Source: Methanonatronarchaeum sp. AMET-Sl (GTDB taxonomy: Archaea > Halobacteriota > Methanonatronarchaeia > Methanonatronarchaeales > Methanonatronarchaeaceae). Taken from it: DNA of 64,000 nt. The position numbers and the translations under genes were made by a program. The notes below the pieces were generated by a model, which saw only the letters and a list, made by a program, of their open reading frames with translations, had not been told where the DNA came from and did not search any database. The DNA lies in NCBI RefSeq assembly GCF_029854155.1, contig NZ_CP122958.1, positions 679,001 to 743,000 of the forward strand. The letters are read 5' to 3'. Shown piece after piece: positions 23,743 to 35,975 of this stretch; position 1 is the stretch's first letter, and every line of letters starts with the position of its first letter.

Positions 23743-24972
23743 TTGAAAGATATAAATGAAATAAATAAAAAAATAGAAGAAAAAGAAGCAACCGTCTACT
23801 CTGCAAGAGAATTTAAACAAAAAATCAAGAAAAATGAAATTACAGACCCCAGTGAAGTAGATGTTGTAACAACCGCAACCCTCGGATTAATGTCAGGAAC
23901 CACCGCACTATTATCAATACCTATCTCCCAAGAAGGTGTTTTCAGAAAAGCCAAAAAAACTTGGTTAAACGGGGTTCCAGCAACACCAGGCCCATGTCCA
24001 AACGAAAACCTAGGTCTGGTCGAAACAATTGTAAACGGAACCGCACAATCACTTGAAAACCCAGAATACGGAGGAGGCCATCTACTAAGAGATATCGCAG
24101 AAGGAAAAGAAATAGAAGTCGAAGTAGAATCGATTGAAGGAGATAGATACAGAAACACCGTAACCAAAAAAGACCTAGATTTCGCCCAAATAATAACATC
24201 TCGAATTGCATTTAAAAACTACATGGCCTTCTTGAACAAACAAAACGACACTGTAAAATCTATTTTTTCAGTTGATGGATTAAAAGGACCATATAAAGAA
24301 ATATCCGTATCCGGTTGTGGTGAAATAAATCCACTAGAAAACGATCCAGAACTAAAAACAATAAACGTTGGTAAAAAAGTCCTGTTAAACGGAGCAACCG
24401 GCTACATAATGGGAGAAGGAACAAGAAGCACGCCACAAAAACCAAACCTCCAGTTATTCGGCGATCTAAAAGAAATGAACCCAACATATATGGGTGGGTT
24501 CAAGACATCTGGAGGACCTGAATGCATACAAGGAGTCGCCGTACCTATACCAGTACTCAATGAAGAGATATTCAACAACCTAAAAATAACAGACCAACAA
24601 ACAAAACTCCCAATCGGCGAAATCCACGACAGAAAACCATTCACACACGACAACTACGCATCTGTATGGAAAAAAACCGACCTAACAGTGATCTACAACC
24701 CCGACATTTGTAAATGCAGCCAATGCATCGTAGAAGAAAAATGTCCAACCAACGCATTCACACCAAAAGATGGAATAGATAGAACCAAATGCTTCAACTG
24801 TGGATACTGCATCGGCAAATGTAAAGAAAACGCCTTCCAAGGAAACCTAGGCACAATCAATGTAGAAAACAAAGAAGTACCAATAAAACTTAGACAATCA
24901 AACCGAAACAAAGCAGAAAAAATGGCAATAGAACTTAAAAAAAGAATACAAAAAAATGAATTCAAACTATAA
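23743..24972 (+). CDS. COG1900/DUF39 protein with C-terminal 4Fe-4S domain
   Basis: 409 residues. The DUF39 body (residues ~20-320) has GTTALLSIP, GVPATPGPCPNENLG and VSGCGEINPLEN, with conserved Cys. The C-terminus is a two-cluster ferredoxin (CKCSQCIVEEKCP, CFNCGYCIGKC). A COG1900 paralogue is known in homocysteine synthesis from aspartate semialdehyde; a related sulfur insertion for the last step of coenzyme M has been proposed for the paralogue found beside comDE. Here the neighbourhood favours the coenzyme M role (inference). The start is a TTG at 23743, fixed by GGAGAGG six bases before it. Confidence 0.85.
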   Translation: MKDINEINKKIEEKEATVYSAREFKQKIKKNEITDPSEVDVVTTATLGLMSGTTALLSIPISQEGVFRKAKKTWLNGVPATPGPCPNENLGLVETIVNGTAQSLENPEYGGGHLLRDIAEGKEIEVEVESIEGDRYRNTVTKKDLDFAQIITSRIAFKNYMAFLNKQNDTVKSIFSVDGLKGPYKEISVSGCGEINPLENDPELKTINVGKKVLLNGATGYIMGEGTRSTPQKPNLQLFGDLKEMNPTYMGGFKTSGGPECIQGVAVPIPVLNEEIFNNLKITDQQTKLPIGEIHDRKPFTHDNYASVWKKTDLTVIYNPDICKCSQCIVEEKCPTNAFTPKDGIDRTKCFNCGYCIGKCKENAFQGNLGTINVENKEVPIKLRQSNRNKAEKMAIELKKRIQKNEFKL

Positions 24973-25684
24973 AATCCAACAAACCAACAAAAAATGGAGT
25001 AAAGGCCCAACAAAACTATCTATAAAAACAAAAAACCCAAAAACAACCCAAAAAATCATAAAAAAAGCAAAAACAACCCAAAAACAAATAAAAAACCATA
25101 TAAAACAAAACCCCGAATTCAAGACATCAATGAAGCCATTAAAACTAGATGAAGAAAACTATACAGGCCCAATAAAAATGATGATCGAAGCCTCAAACAA
25201 AACAGGTGTCGGACCACTAGCAGCAGTAGCCGGGACAATCTCCCATAACTCAGGCAAAAACATAAATGAACCAATCCTAATAGACAACGGCGGCGACATA
25301 TACCTACAGGGAACAAAAAAATACAACATAGCAATATACGCAGGCCAATCACCCCTATCAAACAAAATCTCAATAAAAACAGAACCAAAAAACGGATTAG
25401 GAATCTGCACAAGCGCAGGAACCGTAGGCCACTCACTAAGTCTAGGAAAAGCCGACGCAGTAACCACAATATCCAGAAACACAGCAACCGCCGACGCCGC
25501 AGCCACAGCAATAGCAAACCACGTCAACCACCCCGACACAGAAAAAGCAATAAAAAACGGATTAAACAAAGCCGACGACCTAAAACCCAACATACAGGGA
25601 GCCATAATCATAAAAAAAGACAAAATAGGTACAACAGGAAAAATACCAGAAATAAACCTACTGAAAAATAAACAAAAAAAGTAG
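24956..25684 (+). CDS. UPF0280 family protein
   Basis: 242 residues. Family motifs are GVGPLAAVAGTISH, IDNGGDIYL and GICTSAGTVGHSLSLGKADAV, with many small residues in TATADAAATAIAN, a fold related to ApbE-like proteins. UPF0280 (COG2122) genes often sit beside COG1900 genes in methanogens and are implicated genetically in sulfur amino-acid or coenzyme M synthesis; the reaction is not defined. The gene overlaps the previous one by 17 bases, so it is part of the same operon. Confidence 0.87.
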   Translation: MNSNYKIQQTNKKWSKGPTKLSIKTKNPKTTQKIIKKAKTTQKQIKNHIKQNPEFKTSMKPLKLDEENYTGPIKMMIEASNKTGVGPLAAVAGTISHNSGKNINEPILIDNGGDIYLQGTKKYNIAIYAGQSPLSNKISIKTEPKNGLGICTSAGTVGHSLSLGKADAVTTISRNTATADAAATAIANHVNHPDTEKAIKNGLNKADDLKPNIQGAIIIKKDKIGTTGKIPEINLLKNKQKK

Positions 25685-25711
25685 ATTTTTAGAACTATAT
25701 AGATAAAAAAG

Positions 25712-26395
25712 TTATATAGAAGTGGTGTGGATCCCACACTCAGTTTTCTCTACATCCCGCCATCTTCCAGCCCGCTCCGATTCACTCTGGTTTTCCGGCA
25801 ATGTTGTACAGTTTTCACATCCAAGCGAACGATATCCCTTTTTATATGCCTTATTAACAGGTATGTTATGTATAGCTGTATACCTCCAAACATCTAGCTC
25901 GGTAAAATCTTTAATAGGATTAACCTTAACAGTATCTTTATCAAACTCAATATACTGGGAATCCCGCCTTGTATCCGATTCAGTCACCCTCAAACCGGTT
26001 ATCCAAGCATCATAACCATTTAAAGCCTTCTTAGTAGCCTCAACCTTAACTTCACCACAACAAACAGAAACATCTTCAAAAGCTCTCTCTGGTTGAACAA
26101 AATTAAACTCACGATAATTAACGTCGTATTTATCTAAAACAATATCCCTAAGCTCTAAAGTCTCATCAAACTCACTATCACTCAAAACACTAAAAACATC
26201 AGGCCTGTCAACAACCCTCAAAGCCAGATGCATAGTAACCATACTGTCTTTACCAAAACTATTAGCAATAGTTACTTCACCAAACCTATTATAACAATAT
26301 TCAATAACTTTAAGGGCCCTATCAACCTTTTGACTAAGTGTATCCACTTCCCCACTTAAACCAAGTTCTTCAACCAAATTAATTGATTTAGACAA
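25712..26395 (-). CDS. assimilatory APS/PAPS reductase (CysH-like)
   Basis: About 227 residues of the adenine nucleotide alpha-hydrolase fold. The PP-loop is TIANSFGKDSMVTMHLAL. Two Cys pairs, VCCGEVK and GCENCT, are the 4Fe-4S ligands typical of APS-type reductases, and ECGIHTT carries the C-terminal catalytic Cys. It reduces adenylylsulfate (or PAPS) to sulfite. Sulfite is a substrate of the cysteate synthase encoded next door, which makes a functional link attractive (inference). The true start is a TTG at 26395, eight bases after GGAGGT; the longer frame runs through the ribosome site. Confidence 0.9.
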   Translation of the reverse strand: MSKSINLVEELGLSGEVDTLSQKVDRALKVIEYCYNRFGEVTIANSFGKDSMVTMHLALRVVDRPDVFSVLSDSEFDETLELRDIVLDKYDVNYREFNFVQPERAFEDVSVCCGEVKVEATKKALNGYDAWITGLRVTESDTRRDSQYIEFDKDTVKVNPIKDFTELDVWRYTAIHNIPVNKAYKKGYRSLGCENCTTLPENQSESERAGRWRDVEKTECGIHTTSI

Positions 26396-26668
26396 AATTA
26401 CAAACCTCCAATAACACAATATATCAATCTAACAATTTATTTCAATCCATCATATCGATACTTAAAGCAACAACCTATACTTTCAATTATTGAAACTAAC
26501 ACTAAAAACCTATCCAAACCAAAAAAAACCAACACCAAAATAAAAACCAACTAAACAAACCCAACCAAAACCTAATAAAATAATTTATATAAAACAACCA
26601 ATCTATTTTATACCTAGTTTTTAAGTGTTTTCGATAGGCCTATATGTTTTTTGAGGTTTATTTTGTTG
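26396..26668. other. noncoding gap between cysH and a kinase gene
   Basis: It holds the promoter region of the reductase gene (TATATTG-like sequence near 26418) and the tail of the kinase transcript. The left part is A/C-rich and switches to G/T-rich at about 26600. No repeat or RNA gene recognised. Confidence 0.35.
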
Positions 26669-29221
<2,553 letters not shown>

Positions 29222-29259
29222 ATAAACCACACCAATAACCTATCTAACCCAAAAACTAA

Positions 29260-29270
29260 ACTATATAAAC
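29260..29270 (-). promoter_or_regulatory. TATA box of the 26669..29221 kinase gene
   Basis: On the minus strand GGTTTATATAG lies about 40 bases before the ATG, which would leave a leader of roughly 15 bases. Confidence 0.45.
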
Positions 29271-29337
29271 CAATCTATTAAAATAAACACATATTTTTTT
29301 AATCAAATAATATAGAGAATGGTTATAGAGATTTTTC

Positions 29338-29823
29338 TTAATATGTGTCGACTACAAATACCGGGAGGGTTGAGCACTTTAATACTTTTTCCGTTGTGCT
29401 TCCAAGAATTAACCGATCAATACTGCCCTCACCATGACTACCCATAACAATTATATCTATATCGTTATCTTCCGCATACTTAATAATTTCTTTACTTGGT
29501 TTCCCAGCCCTAACACTCTGAACAACCTCTAAACCACGTTCTCTAGCTTTATCAACTATTTTCATAGTTGGTTTTTTCAACTTTTTCTCAGTTTCACTAT
29601 CACTAGGCATCTTCCCAGCCTTCAAATCCTCAACAACCTTCTGACTCACAACAGTACCATCAGAAATCTGAACGCCTCCCCTCATCACAGGTGGCATAAC
29701 CCTATGAACAACATAAAGCACATGAATTTCACTATCAAACTTCTCTGCAACATTAAAAGCATGTTCACAAGCAATAAGACCTGCTTCACTCCCATCAGTA
29801 GGAACAAGAATCTTCTTATACAT
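29338..29823 (-). CDS. universal stress protein (UspA family)
   Basis: 161 residues with a Rossmann-like Usp fold. It starts MYKKILVPTDGSEAGLIACEHA and carries the ATP-binding signature IVMGSHGEGSIDRLILGSTTEKVL, so it is probably an ATP-binding Usp. A 40-residue insertion (VMPPVMRGG ... KKLKKP) between strand 2 and helix 2 is longer than in minimal Usps. No partner gene is evident. Confidence 0.93.
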   Translation of the reverse strand: MYKKILVPTDGSEAGLIACEHAFNVAEKFDSEIHVLYVVHRVMPPVMRGGVQISDGTVVSQKVVEDLKAGKMPSDSETEKKLKKPTMKIVDKARERGLEVVQSVRAGKPSKEIIKYAEDNDIDIIVMGSHGEGSIDRLILGSTTEKVLKCSTLPVFVVDTY

Positions 29824-29982
29824 CTATCTCTCAACCCTTAAAAATATAATATACATCACCGTTTTTAACATTTTTCTAAAAAACACCCCACCTCCTAAAA
29901 AATTTGTTTGAGATTTAAGAAAAAACAAACAAAACATAAAGGTAACTCAAACCTAAAATGAATTAAGAAAACTGGTTGATCT

Positions 29983-30828
29983 ATGAAGAAAAAAACCCTA
30001 GCTACAACACTAATCTTGATTATATTAGTAATAGTGTTAGGTGTTTTCTCCGGAATAACCTATCAAGAAACCTTAGAACAAGAACAAGAAATACAGAAAT
30101 TGGAGGAAAACCTACATAACCTATCTAAAGACTACAGTGATCTACTCGAGGAACATGAAAACTTGGAGGGTGAACATCAAGAGCTAGAGTCAGATTACAG
30201 TGAATTAACTGAAGAACATCAAGAATTAATCAATGAGTTTAGTGAACTAGAAACTGACTATCAAACCCTTTCCCAAGAATATGAGATATTAAAAGAAGAA
30301 CTAGCTTTTGGGTCAACAGAATACTATGCATTAGGTATAAAAGATGATGAGGACGAAGGAACAGTTAGTTCGTTAACCGCTAAAATAATTCAGGGAGAAG
30401 GCTCGATTTACATAGATGTAACCAACCATATATTCGGCGAAACAACACAGAAAGCAAGCCAGACCTCAATCGTTGTCGCAAACCAATACACAGACCTTGA
30501 TCTGAACAATGACTACAGCGCACTGATATCCTGGGGTACAGACGCAGACATAATAGATGGTCCAAGCGCTGGAGCAGCTGAAACCCTAACAATAATATCA
30601 GCAGCAAACAACCAAGAAATAGACACTGAAATAATGATAACAGGAACAATCAACCAAGACGGGACAATTGGAGCAGTAGGAGCAATCGAAGAAAAAGCCA
30701 ACGCCGCAAAAGAACATGGTGCACACACAATCCTAGTCCCAGACGGACAACATGAAGAAATAGAAGGAATCGAGGTAATCGAAGTTACGGACATAGAAGA
30801 AGCAATGGACCACCTCGGACTAAAATAA
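29983..30828 (+). CDS. membrane-anchored Lon-like (S16) protein with coiled coil
   Basis: 281 residues. A transmembrane helix (residues ~5-25) is followed by a long coiled coil (residues ~30-105) with heptad-like repeats of ELE/EEHQEL. A Lon-type proteolytic domain comes last: catalytic Ser in IDGPSAGAAETL and Lys in GAIEEKANAAKEHG. There is no AAA+ domain, so it is not a full Lon. It should face outside the membrane, anchored at its N-terminus. A second family member lies at 45958. Substrates unknown. GGTTGATC precedes the ATG. Confidence 0.88.
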   Translation: MKKKTLATTLILIILVIVLGVFSGITYQETLEQEQEIQKLEENLHNLSKDYSDLLEEHENLEGEHQELESDYSELTEEHQELINEFSELETDYQTLSQEYEILKEELAFGSTEYYALGIKDDEDEGTVSSLTAKIIQGEGSIYIDVTNHIFGETTQKASQTSIVVANQYTDLDLNNDYSALISWGTDADIIDGPSAGAAETLTIISAANNQEIDTEIMITGTINQDGTIGAVGAIEEKANAAKEHGAHTILVPDGQHEEIEGIEVIEVTDIEEAMDHLGLK

Positions 30829-30904
30829 AAACCCAGATAAAAAAATATTTATGAAAAGAGGGCCAACCCCTCCACTCCACATCATTTAAAGCCAAACCAA
30901 ACCT

Positions 30905-31317
30905 TTAAAATGGCATTATCTTATATTCGCCATTTTCCTCAACTAAAATTAACTGCATTGGTGTTTCTTCATCTTCACCATCTTCCGTTATAGACACTTC
31001 AAACTCTGCTACTGTCATACCCATTTCCTCGTCTACTTCAGTATTAATATCACCGATGAGTTCTATTTTTAAATCTGTTTCCTCAAATTCATTGACCGCT
31101 TGCTCGGCATCTTCTTCGGTTATTTCAACTTGTTCTGAATGGACTTCCATAAGTAGTTCTGCATCTCTATCGTTTATTGCGTTTAAATAAGTTTCAACGG
31201 TTTCTTCCGGTGTATCGAAGCTTGCATCGCCTCACCGTTTTCCATACAACCTGTTACGACAGCAACTGAAGATATTAAGGCTAAGACTAATATTGCTGTC
31301 ATTAGTTTTTTCTTCAT
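30905..31317 (-). pseudogene. lipoprotein gene broken by a frameshift
   Basis: An ATG at 31317 starts MKKKLMTAILVLALISS, a signal peptide ending in VVTGC, an ideal lipobox. After about 30 residues the frame is lost near 31225. In the next frame, the sequence DTPEETVETYLNAINDRDAE continues into an 80-residue acidic domain ending in EENGEYKIMPF. Inserting one base near 31225 would join them. Intact relatives lie at 47327 and 55537 (lipobox, then a T-E-E-T/V-x-x-F/Y segment, then a C-terminal W/YKI-I ending). Sequencing error is possible. Confidence 0.7.
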
Positions 31318-31446
31318 TTTTTGTACCTTTTTTTTTTAAATTGGTTTTTTTGGTGATAAAACCCCTTGATATTGTTTTTTAGGGGTTGAATCTAGGTGAA
31401 GGGATGAATAGTATTTATGTTGTTGGGGGTCGCTAGTTTTTTTGGT

Positions 31447-31629
31447 ATGAAGTGGGAGTGTGATAGGTGTGGTGAAATTCATAGGATGAATCCATCTAGA
31501 TGTAAGAATTGTTCTTATACTGTTTTAACACCAAAAGGAGAAGAGAAATCTAGGGTTAATAGAAATCAATTAATAGTTTTGTTAATGTTTTTAGTCTTGA
31601 TTTTGTTGTTGGTTTTATTTTTAATTTAA
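31447..31629 (+). CDS. small zinc-ribbon membrane protein
   Basis: About 60 residues. An N-terminal zinc ribbon (WECDRCGEIHRMNPSRCKNCSYT, two CxxC pairs) is followed by a basic linker and a C-terminal hydrophobic helix ending IL-LVLFLI. It resembles many uncharacterised archaeal tail-anchored zinc ribbons. The frame is open from an ATG at 31417 that would add ten residues; the start is uncertain. No function can be given. Confidence 0.6.
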   Translation: MKWECDRCGEIHRMNPSRCKNCSYTVLTPKGEEKSRVNRNQLIVLLMFLVLILLLVLFLI

Positions 31630-31637
31630 AGTTTATT

Positions 31638-32408
31638 TCAATCGTTTTGGTAGACTATTTCTCCGTTTTTTAGTATTATTAGTTCTCCTTTTTTGAATTC
31701 TTTCCAGTTTTCGTTGGTTAGTCGGTTTGTAGCGGCTATGAATCCTTTTTGGTTTGGATCTGTTTCTCGATCTAGGTTTACTTTTAGGTCTTCGTCCATG
31801 AGTTTTATTTCACCGTATGGTGCTTCTCTACGTACGTAATAGAAGGAGTTATGTCCTCCTGTGTCGTGATAACAAAATAGGTATTCTCCGTCTGAAAAAA
31901 TGCAGTTGAATTTTCCAAACTTATTGATTTCCTTCAATAGGTTGTGGATCCAACTGAAATTATTACTCCAATCCTTTATCTCTTTTTTATTTATTTTGTC
32001 TATTAGGTGGCAGAATGTATGTTCGGAGTCTGTTGAACCAATTGGTTTAAACCTACCCAGAGATAGTTCATCGGTCTCTTCAATTGTTCCGTTGTGAGCA
32101 AAGATATACATATCTCCATCAAGTTCTCGACTAAATGGATGACTGTTCATGTATTGTGGCTCTGCAATTGTTTTTTTACGAATATGAGCCAAAACCAGTT
32201 TTGAATTAATCTTCGGATAATCCCGTAAAAAACGGAAAAGATCACTACTACTGGCCTTAATAGGCTCTTTAAAAATCTGAGCAGATTGGTCAGGATAGAA
32301 ACCAATACCCCAACCATCCGGATTATCCTTATCACTATACCCAAAACCACGAACCGATAAAGAAGGTCTTACCAATTGATTAAAACATAGACCAAGCAAC
32401 TCACACAC
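31638..32408 (-). CDS. class II glutamine amidotransferase
   Basis: About 256 residues of the Ntn-hydrolase fold. The nucleophile must be the second residue: a GTG start at 32408, six bases after AGGTG, gives [11 protein letters not shown], the normal opening of the YafJ-like family. Further motifs are [37 protein letters not shown] and [11 protein letters not shown]. It releases ammonia from glutamine for an unknown acceptor; no partner synthase is adjacent. The longer reading frame upstream would bury the catalytic Cys and is rejected. Confidence 0.9.
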   Translation of the reverse strand: MCELLGLCFNQLVRPSLSVRGFGYSDKDNPDGWGIGFYPDQSAQIFKEPIKASSSDLFRFLRDYPKINSKLVLAHIRKKTIAEPQYMNSHPFSRELDGDMYIFAHNGTIEETDELSLGRFKPIGSTDSEHTFCHLIDKINKKEIKDWSNNFSWIHNLLKEINKFGKFNCIFSDGEYLFCYHDTGGHNSFYYVRREAPYGEIKLMDEDLKVNLDRETDPNQKGFIAATNRLTNENWKEFKKGELIILKNGEIVYQND

Positions 32409-32569
32409 AAAAAACACCTATTAAACTAACTAAAATTAAATTTAAACAAAACAACAAAGAAACCTATACTAAATCGAATTAAATAGTTAGGGCTTCCTTT
32501 AGATAGTTTCAGTTTACATAAATAAAAAAATTTCCAACATATAAAAAGTGAGCCATAGAGAGTTAGAGG

Positions 32570-32833
32570 TTACGGGGTTTCTTTAGATCTATTTGAAGGT
32601 TGTTTCTTTGTTTTTTGTTGGTTGAGGTTTTTTTGTCTGTTGATTGTCCATTTTGCGAGTATTTCTATTTCTTGTTCATGCATTTTGTTCCAATCTAAAG
32701 TTAGGTGTTTCTGTTTTTTGTTTTTTTTAATTTTGAATTGTTCTTTTTTGAAGTCTGCTATTATTGTTAGGTTTATTTCTTGTTTTTTTGGTTTGTTTGG
32801 TGTTTTTGTATTGCTGATTTTTGTTTCCTCCAT
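32570..32833 (-). CDS. hypothetical small basic protein
   Basis: An open frame of 87 residues, rich in Lys, Asn, Gln and Thr, with a central segment EIEILAKWTINRQKN that could be helical. It lies 120 bases downstream of the 32954 gene on the same strand. The A/C-rich coding strand alone can create such frames, and no ribosome site is clear, so it may be spurious. I recognise no family. Confidence 0.35.
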   Translation of the reverse strand: MEETKISNTKTPNKPKKQEINLTIIADFKKEQFKIKKNKKQKHLTLDWNKMHEQEIEILAKWTINRQKNLNQQKTKKQPSNRSKETP

Positions 32834-32953
32834 GTTTTTCGGGTTTTTTGTGTTTTGGGGGTAGAGAGGTTGGGAGGGTTTTTATGTCTGATGAGTCCCT
32901 CCCTTAATGAGGTTTAAAGATCTTGGAGTTTTTTTGTGGTTGTTTTGGTTTGG

Positions 32954-33352
32954 TTAGGTGTTTAGTTCTTGTAGTTCTGGGTGTTTTTCTAGTGCTTTTT
33001 CGTATGTGTATAGTAGTACTGGTGTCCAGTGAGGTTGTTGAAATCCGTTTTCTGGTTCTGGTTTTTTTGCAAGTGGTAGGTTTAGTCCTCCGCCTTCTGC
33101 CATGTATGGGACTGGGTGTGTTGGTATGTACATCAGTTCTTTTTGTTCGATTAGTTCGTTTATTATTTCTGTTAGTTCTTTGCTCATTTCGGCCCAGAAC
33201 ACTAGGTTTGGGTCTTCTGGTGCTGTTAATGCGTATTCTCCGTCTACGTTGATTTTTTGTTTTAGGAGTTTTTTTAGTTCTATGAATGTTGTTCCGTTGT
33301 TTTCAGCGATGTAGTTACGTAGTATTTTTTTTATTTCTTTTTTTGTTTCCAT
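32954..33352 (-). CDS. hypothetical protein with structured 5' leader
   Basis: 132 residues, no family recognised. The N-terminal ~85 residues ([20 protein letters not shown] ... [19 protein letters not shown]) look like two to three amphipathic helices and a strand, possibly a winged helix. A Pro/Gly-rich middle ([15 protein letters not shown]) and an aromatic C-terminal helix follow. GGAGAT lies seven bases before the ATG, so translation is well supported. The leader (33372..33492) and its promoter block are shared in kind with the TPP-enzyme locus. Confidence 0.75.
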   Translation of the reverse strand: METKKEIKKILRNYIAENNGTTFIELKKLLKQKINVDGEYALTAPEDPNLVFWAEMSKELTEIINELIEQKELMYIPTHPVPYMAEGGGLNLPLAKKPEPENGFQQPHWTPVLLYTYEKALEKHPELQELNT

Positions 33353-33371
33353 TTTTATCTCCTTTTTTTGG

Positions 33372-33492
33372 TTGGGGCAAAAAGGGTGTTTCCAAGGGAG
33401 GGTCGGGGGAATTTATCTGTGGGTTTTCTCCCTTGGAGTTATTTGTCGGTTTGGTTTAACCGATTTTATTCCTTTTTTGATATGACGCCCAA
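33372..33492 (-). promoter_or_regulatory. structured 5' leader (riboswitch-like or sRNA)
   Basis: Three nested or adjacent stems: TTGGGGC (33372-33378) with GCCCAA (33487-33492, one bulge) closes the structure. TCCAAGGGAG (33391-33400) pairs perfectly with CTCCCTTGGA (33428-33437), and TCGGTT (33446-33451) with AACCGA (33458-33463). On the minus strand the closing stem begins about where a transcript from the TATA at 33510 should start. The structure ends just before the GGAGAT of the next gene, so folding could control translation. Confidence 0.5.
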
Positions 33493-33503
33493 ACATAATT
33501 AAA

Positions 33504-33544
33504 ATCTTCTTGATATAAAACAATTTCCCTTGAAAAACTGTTTT
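33504..33544. promoter_or_regulatory. conserved promoter-like block, copy 2
   Basis: About 36 of 40 bases match 21144..21184, including the core around TATAAAACAATTTCCCTTGA. The minus-strand TATA box (TTTATATC) is placed correctly to start the RNA at 33492. Confidence 0.5.
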
Positions 33545-33998
33545 GTTAAATCAAACCATAAAACCACCATTCACCTACAGATTGAAAGCGAGAATACCTT
33601 GGGGTAGACCCAGAAACAGTTAACAAAGAGCTATAGGCCCTGATAACAATAATTAAATACCTTAACATACAGAGGTATTTATTGGTTGTTTTAAGGGTCT
33701 GCTTTAACATAAAACTGGTTCTATGGCTTTCAAAAAACTGTCTATAGCTTGGAGCAACATCCTAAAACATAGTCAGATATATCTTGAAAACGCGATAAGC
33801 AGTAGGAAAAAGTTAGTGCCAATGTGCAAAAAGAGGGCTATCGAAGAGAAATAGAGTACATTAAAAATACACGTATCCCCCGGAAGGTAACTATCAACTA
33901 TTGATTTACCGCTCGAAATCATGGTTCGTAGAAAGCAAACACCTCTTGAACAAGATAAAGCCCCCTACATAAACTCCTCCTCTTTATGGCGGGGTATG
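33545..33998. other. noncoding region with element fragments
   Basis: No open frame of note. A partial gene-end element (copy I, about 33690..33726 +) reads AAGGGTCTGCTTTAACATAA and ends CTGGTTCTATG, matching the tail of copy B at 17156. A second copy (G) runs on the minus strand from 34001. The stretch between, 33730-33950, has more balanced composition than its surroundings and may be a decayed mobile element, but I cannot find transposase residues in any frame. Confidence 0.4.
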
Positions 33999-34001
33999 TC
34001 A
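33953..34001 (-). repeat. dispersed gene-end element, copy G
   Basis: On the minus strand it begins at the TGA stop of the PHP gene: TGACATACCCCGCC, ATAAAGAGGAGGAG, then TTTATGTAGGGGGC. The TGACAT start and GAGGAGG centre match copy D at 42244. Confidence 0.45.
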
Positions 34002-34772
34002 CTTGTTTAAGAAATTGAATGTGGATTTAAATGGCTTTAGAAATGTTTTTAAGATTTTTTTAAGGATGTATGCGGTTTTTCTGAAGAAAGCCTTGACGTA
34101 ATGGTAGATGTGTTTATGCATTGCAGCTCTCTTTCCAGTGATTTTGGTTCCACCATTGTTGATCGTTTCTAAAACCTCTTGTATCTCGACTTCTGATAAT
34201 GATTTTTTATCTTCGAACGTTATTTCGGTGTAGCATTTGCCTATTGTACCGAGGGAGTGTGCATCACTGGCACCAATCTTTGTATATCCATGTTTTTCGG
34301 CAAATTTTCTAGCTCTCTTGTTCTGGATACCGGTGAAGAACCAGGCATTCAATGTCTCAATTGCGTCACATTCATCTATGTTTTTTTTACGTACACCATG
34401 TCTGCTTTTCTGGAATGGGTGGGGGATGATTGCGACGCCACCTTCTTCGCGAATACGTCTGACGGTTTCGTTTATTGGTAAACCTGAAGGTATTCTTTTA
34501 TCAATTCCGATTCCAAGAAGATGGCCATGTCGAGTGCTGATCTCGATTCCAGGGATAACCATTAAATCTTCTATGTCTTCTGCAAGTTCACATCCTTTAA
34601 GTGAATTATCAATCTTATTATGGTCTGTTATAACTATTACATCGATATCGATGTCGGCTGCTTGCTCAATAATTAATTCAACCGGCTCCTTTCCGTCGAA
34701 GGAATCTTCGGAGTGAACATGAGGGTCTACTTTTAATTTCAAAACTTCGTTTTCAGGTTCTTTTTCGAACAA
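33999..34772 (-). CDS. PHP domain metal-dependent phosphoesterase
   Basis: 257 residues. Metal ligands of the PHP domain are seen in order: [43 protein letters not shown] and GASDAHSLG. This set fits COG0613-type phosphoesterases acting on nucleotides or small phosphates. The last 45 residues form a basic, Phe-rich tail. The start is a TTG at 34772, eight bases after GAGGG. It is downstream of, and possibly co-transcribed with, the CARF-type regulator. Confidence 0.88.
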   Translation of the reverse strand: MFEKEPENEVLKLKVDPHVHSEDSFDGKEPVELIIEQAADIDIDVIVITDHNKIDNSLKGCELAEDIEDLMVIPGIEISTRHGHLLGIGIDKRIPSGLPINETVRRIREEGGVAIIPHPFQKSRHGVRKKNIDECDAIETLNAWFFTGIQNKRARKFAEKHGYTKIGASDAHSLGTIGKCYTEITFEDKKSLSEVEIQEVLETINNGGTKITGKRAAMHKHIYHYVKAFFRKTAYILKKILKTFLKPFKSTFNFLNK

Positions 34773-34794
34773 AACAGTTTCCCTCTAGTTATAT

Positions 34795-35556
34795 TTAGCT
34801 TATTTTTGCTATGTATTTTCCAGTCTCTGTTTTTTTGATTATGTTGCGTCTTCCAGTTTTTTCTCGTGTTATATATCCATTTTTTTCTAGTTTGTCTAGT
34901 ATTCCTCTGTTTAAACGCATTATTAATTTTTGTTTCTTTTTTCTATTTAGGTCTTGATATCTGCCTTTGAATTTATATCTACTGTGTTTTTTTGATAGTT
35001 GGTTGAGTAGGTCATCTGTTTTTTGTGGTCCTTTTTTGTCTAATGTTTTTAATACGGTTATGGCTTCTTCGCTTGGTTTTTTAAAACTTAGGTTTTTTAT
35101 TTCTTGTATTTGGTTTGTTTCGACGATGCTTAGTCCATGTTTGTTTTTCTCTTTTTGGCTATCTGGGTATCGGTCGGCTTTTACGTAGTATGTATTGATG
35201 TCGTGGTACATGCCTGTTAGTGTTGTTGCTACAGCTGTTAGTCGGCCTGCACCTGAGATGTTTATGTAGATTCTGGAGCCGTTGGTTTTTTCTTTTTTAA
35301 TTAAACTGCTTGTTTTGTCCATTACGTCGATTAGATTGAAGATATCTGTATCGTGGATTTTGAACTCGATTTTTAGTTTATTTAGTTTTTGTTTGATTTT
35401 TTTGGTGTATTTTTTTTGTTTTTTGTATAATCTGTGTCCGTGTTTCTCGCTGTCAACGGTTAGTATATGTATTCGGTTAGCAGGATATTTTTCAAGTGGC
35501 TGTATTACCCTATCTATCTCGAATCCAAGCGGGGTTATGTGAACGATTTCTTCCAT
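34795..35556 (-). CDS. CARF-wHTH regulator (DUF6293/HFX_2341-like)
   Basis: About 253 residues. The N-terminal ~150 residues have a Rossmann-like CARF fold: [20 protein letters not shown], then [10 protein letters not shown], and [19 protein letters not shown] winged helix follows ([20 protein letters not shown] ... [19 protein letters not shown]). This layout is that of the DUF6293 family described in haloarchaea and of Csa3-like CRISPR regulators. No cas gene is nearby, so a nucleotide-sensing role outside CRISPR is possible (inference). The start is the ATG at 35556; upstream residues are Phe/Tyr-rich. Confidence 0.8.
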   Translation of the reverse strand: MEEIVHITPLGFEIDRVIQPLEKYPANRIHILTVDSEKHGHRLYKKQKKYTKKIKQKLNKLKIEFKIHDTDIFNLIDVMDKTSSLIKKEKTNGSRIYINISGAGRLTAVATTLTGMYHDINTYYVKADRYPDSQKEKNKHGLSIVETNQIQEIKNLSFKKPSEEAITVLKTLDKKGPQKTDDLLNQLSKKHSRYKFKGRYQDLNRKKKQKLIMRLNRGILDKLEKNGYITREKTGRRNIIKKTETGKYIAKIS

Positions 35557-35582
35557 TTCTAAACCACATTTATTTGTTATAT

Positions 35583-35617
<35 letters not shown>

Positions 35618-35673
35618 AAAACATAGTAATAAGGATAGAATAAACCACCCATCTCTTTAGGAGTGATATAAAT

Positions 35674-35910
<237 letters not shown>

Positions 35911-35975
35911 CCACTCCCATTTTATTATAGAGAAGTGGGCTAGGGGTTTTTGTTGTGTGGCTGCGTATACTATAG

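Noticed and set aside
33545..33998. A tnpB gene between element copies I and G
   Set aside because: No frame shows TnpB motifs, zinc Cys or useful length.
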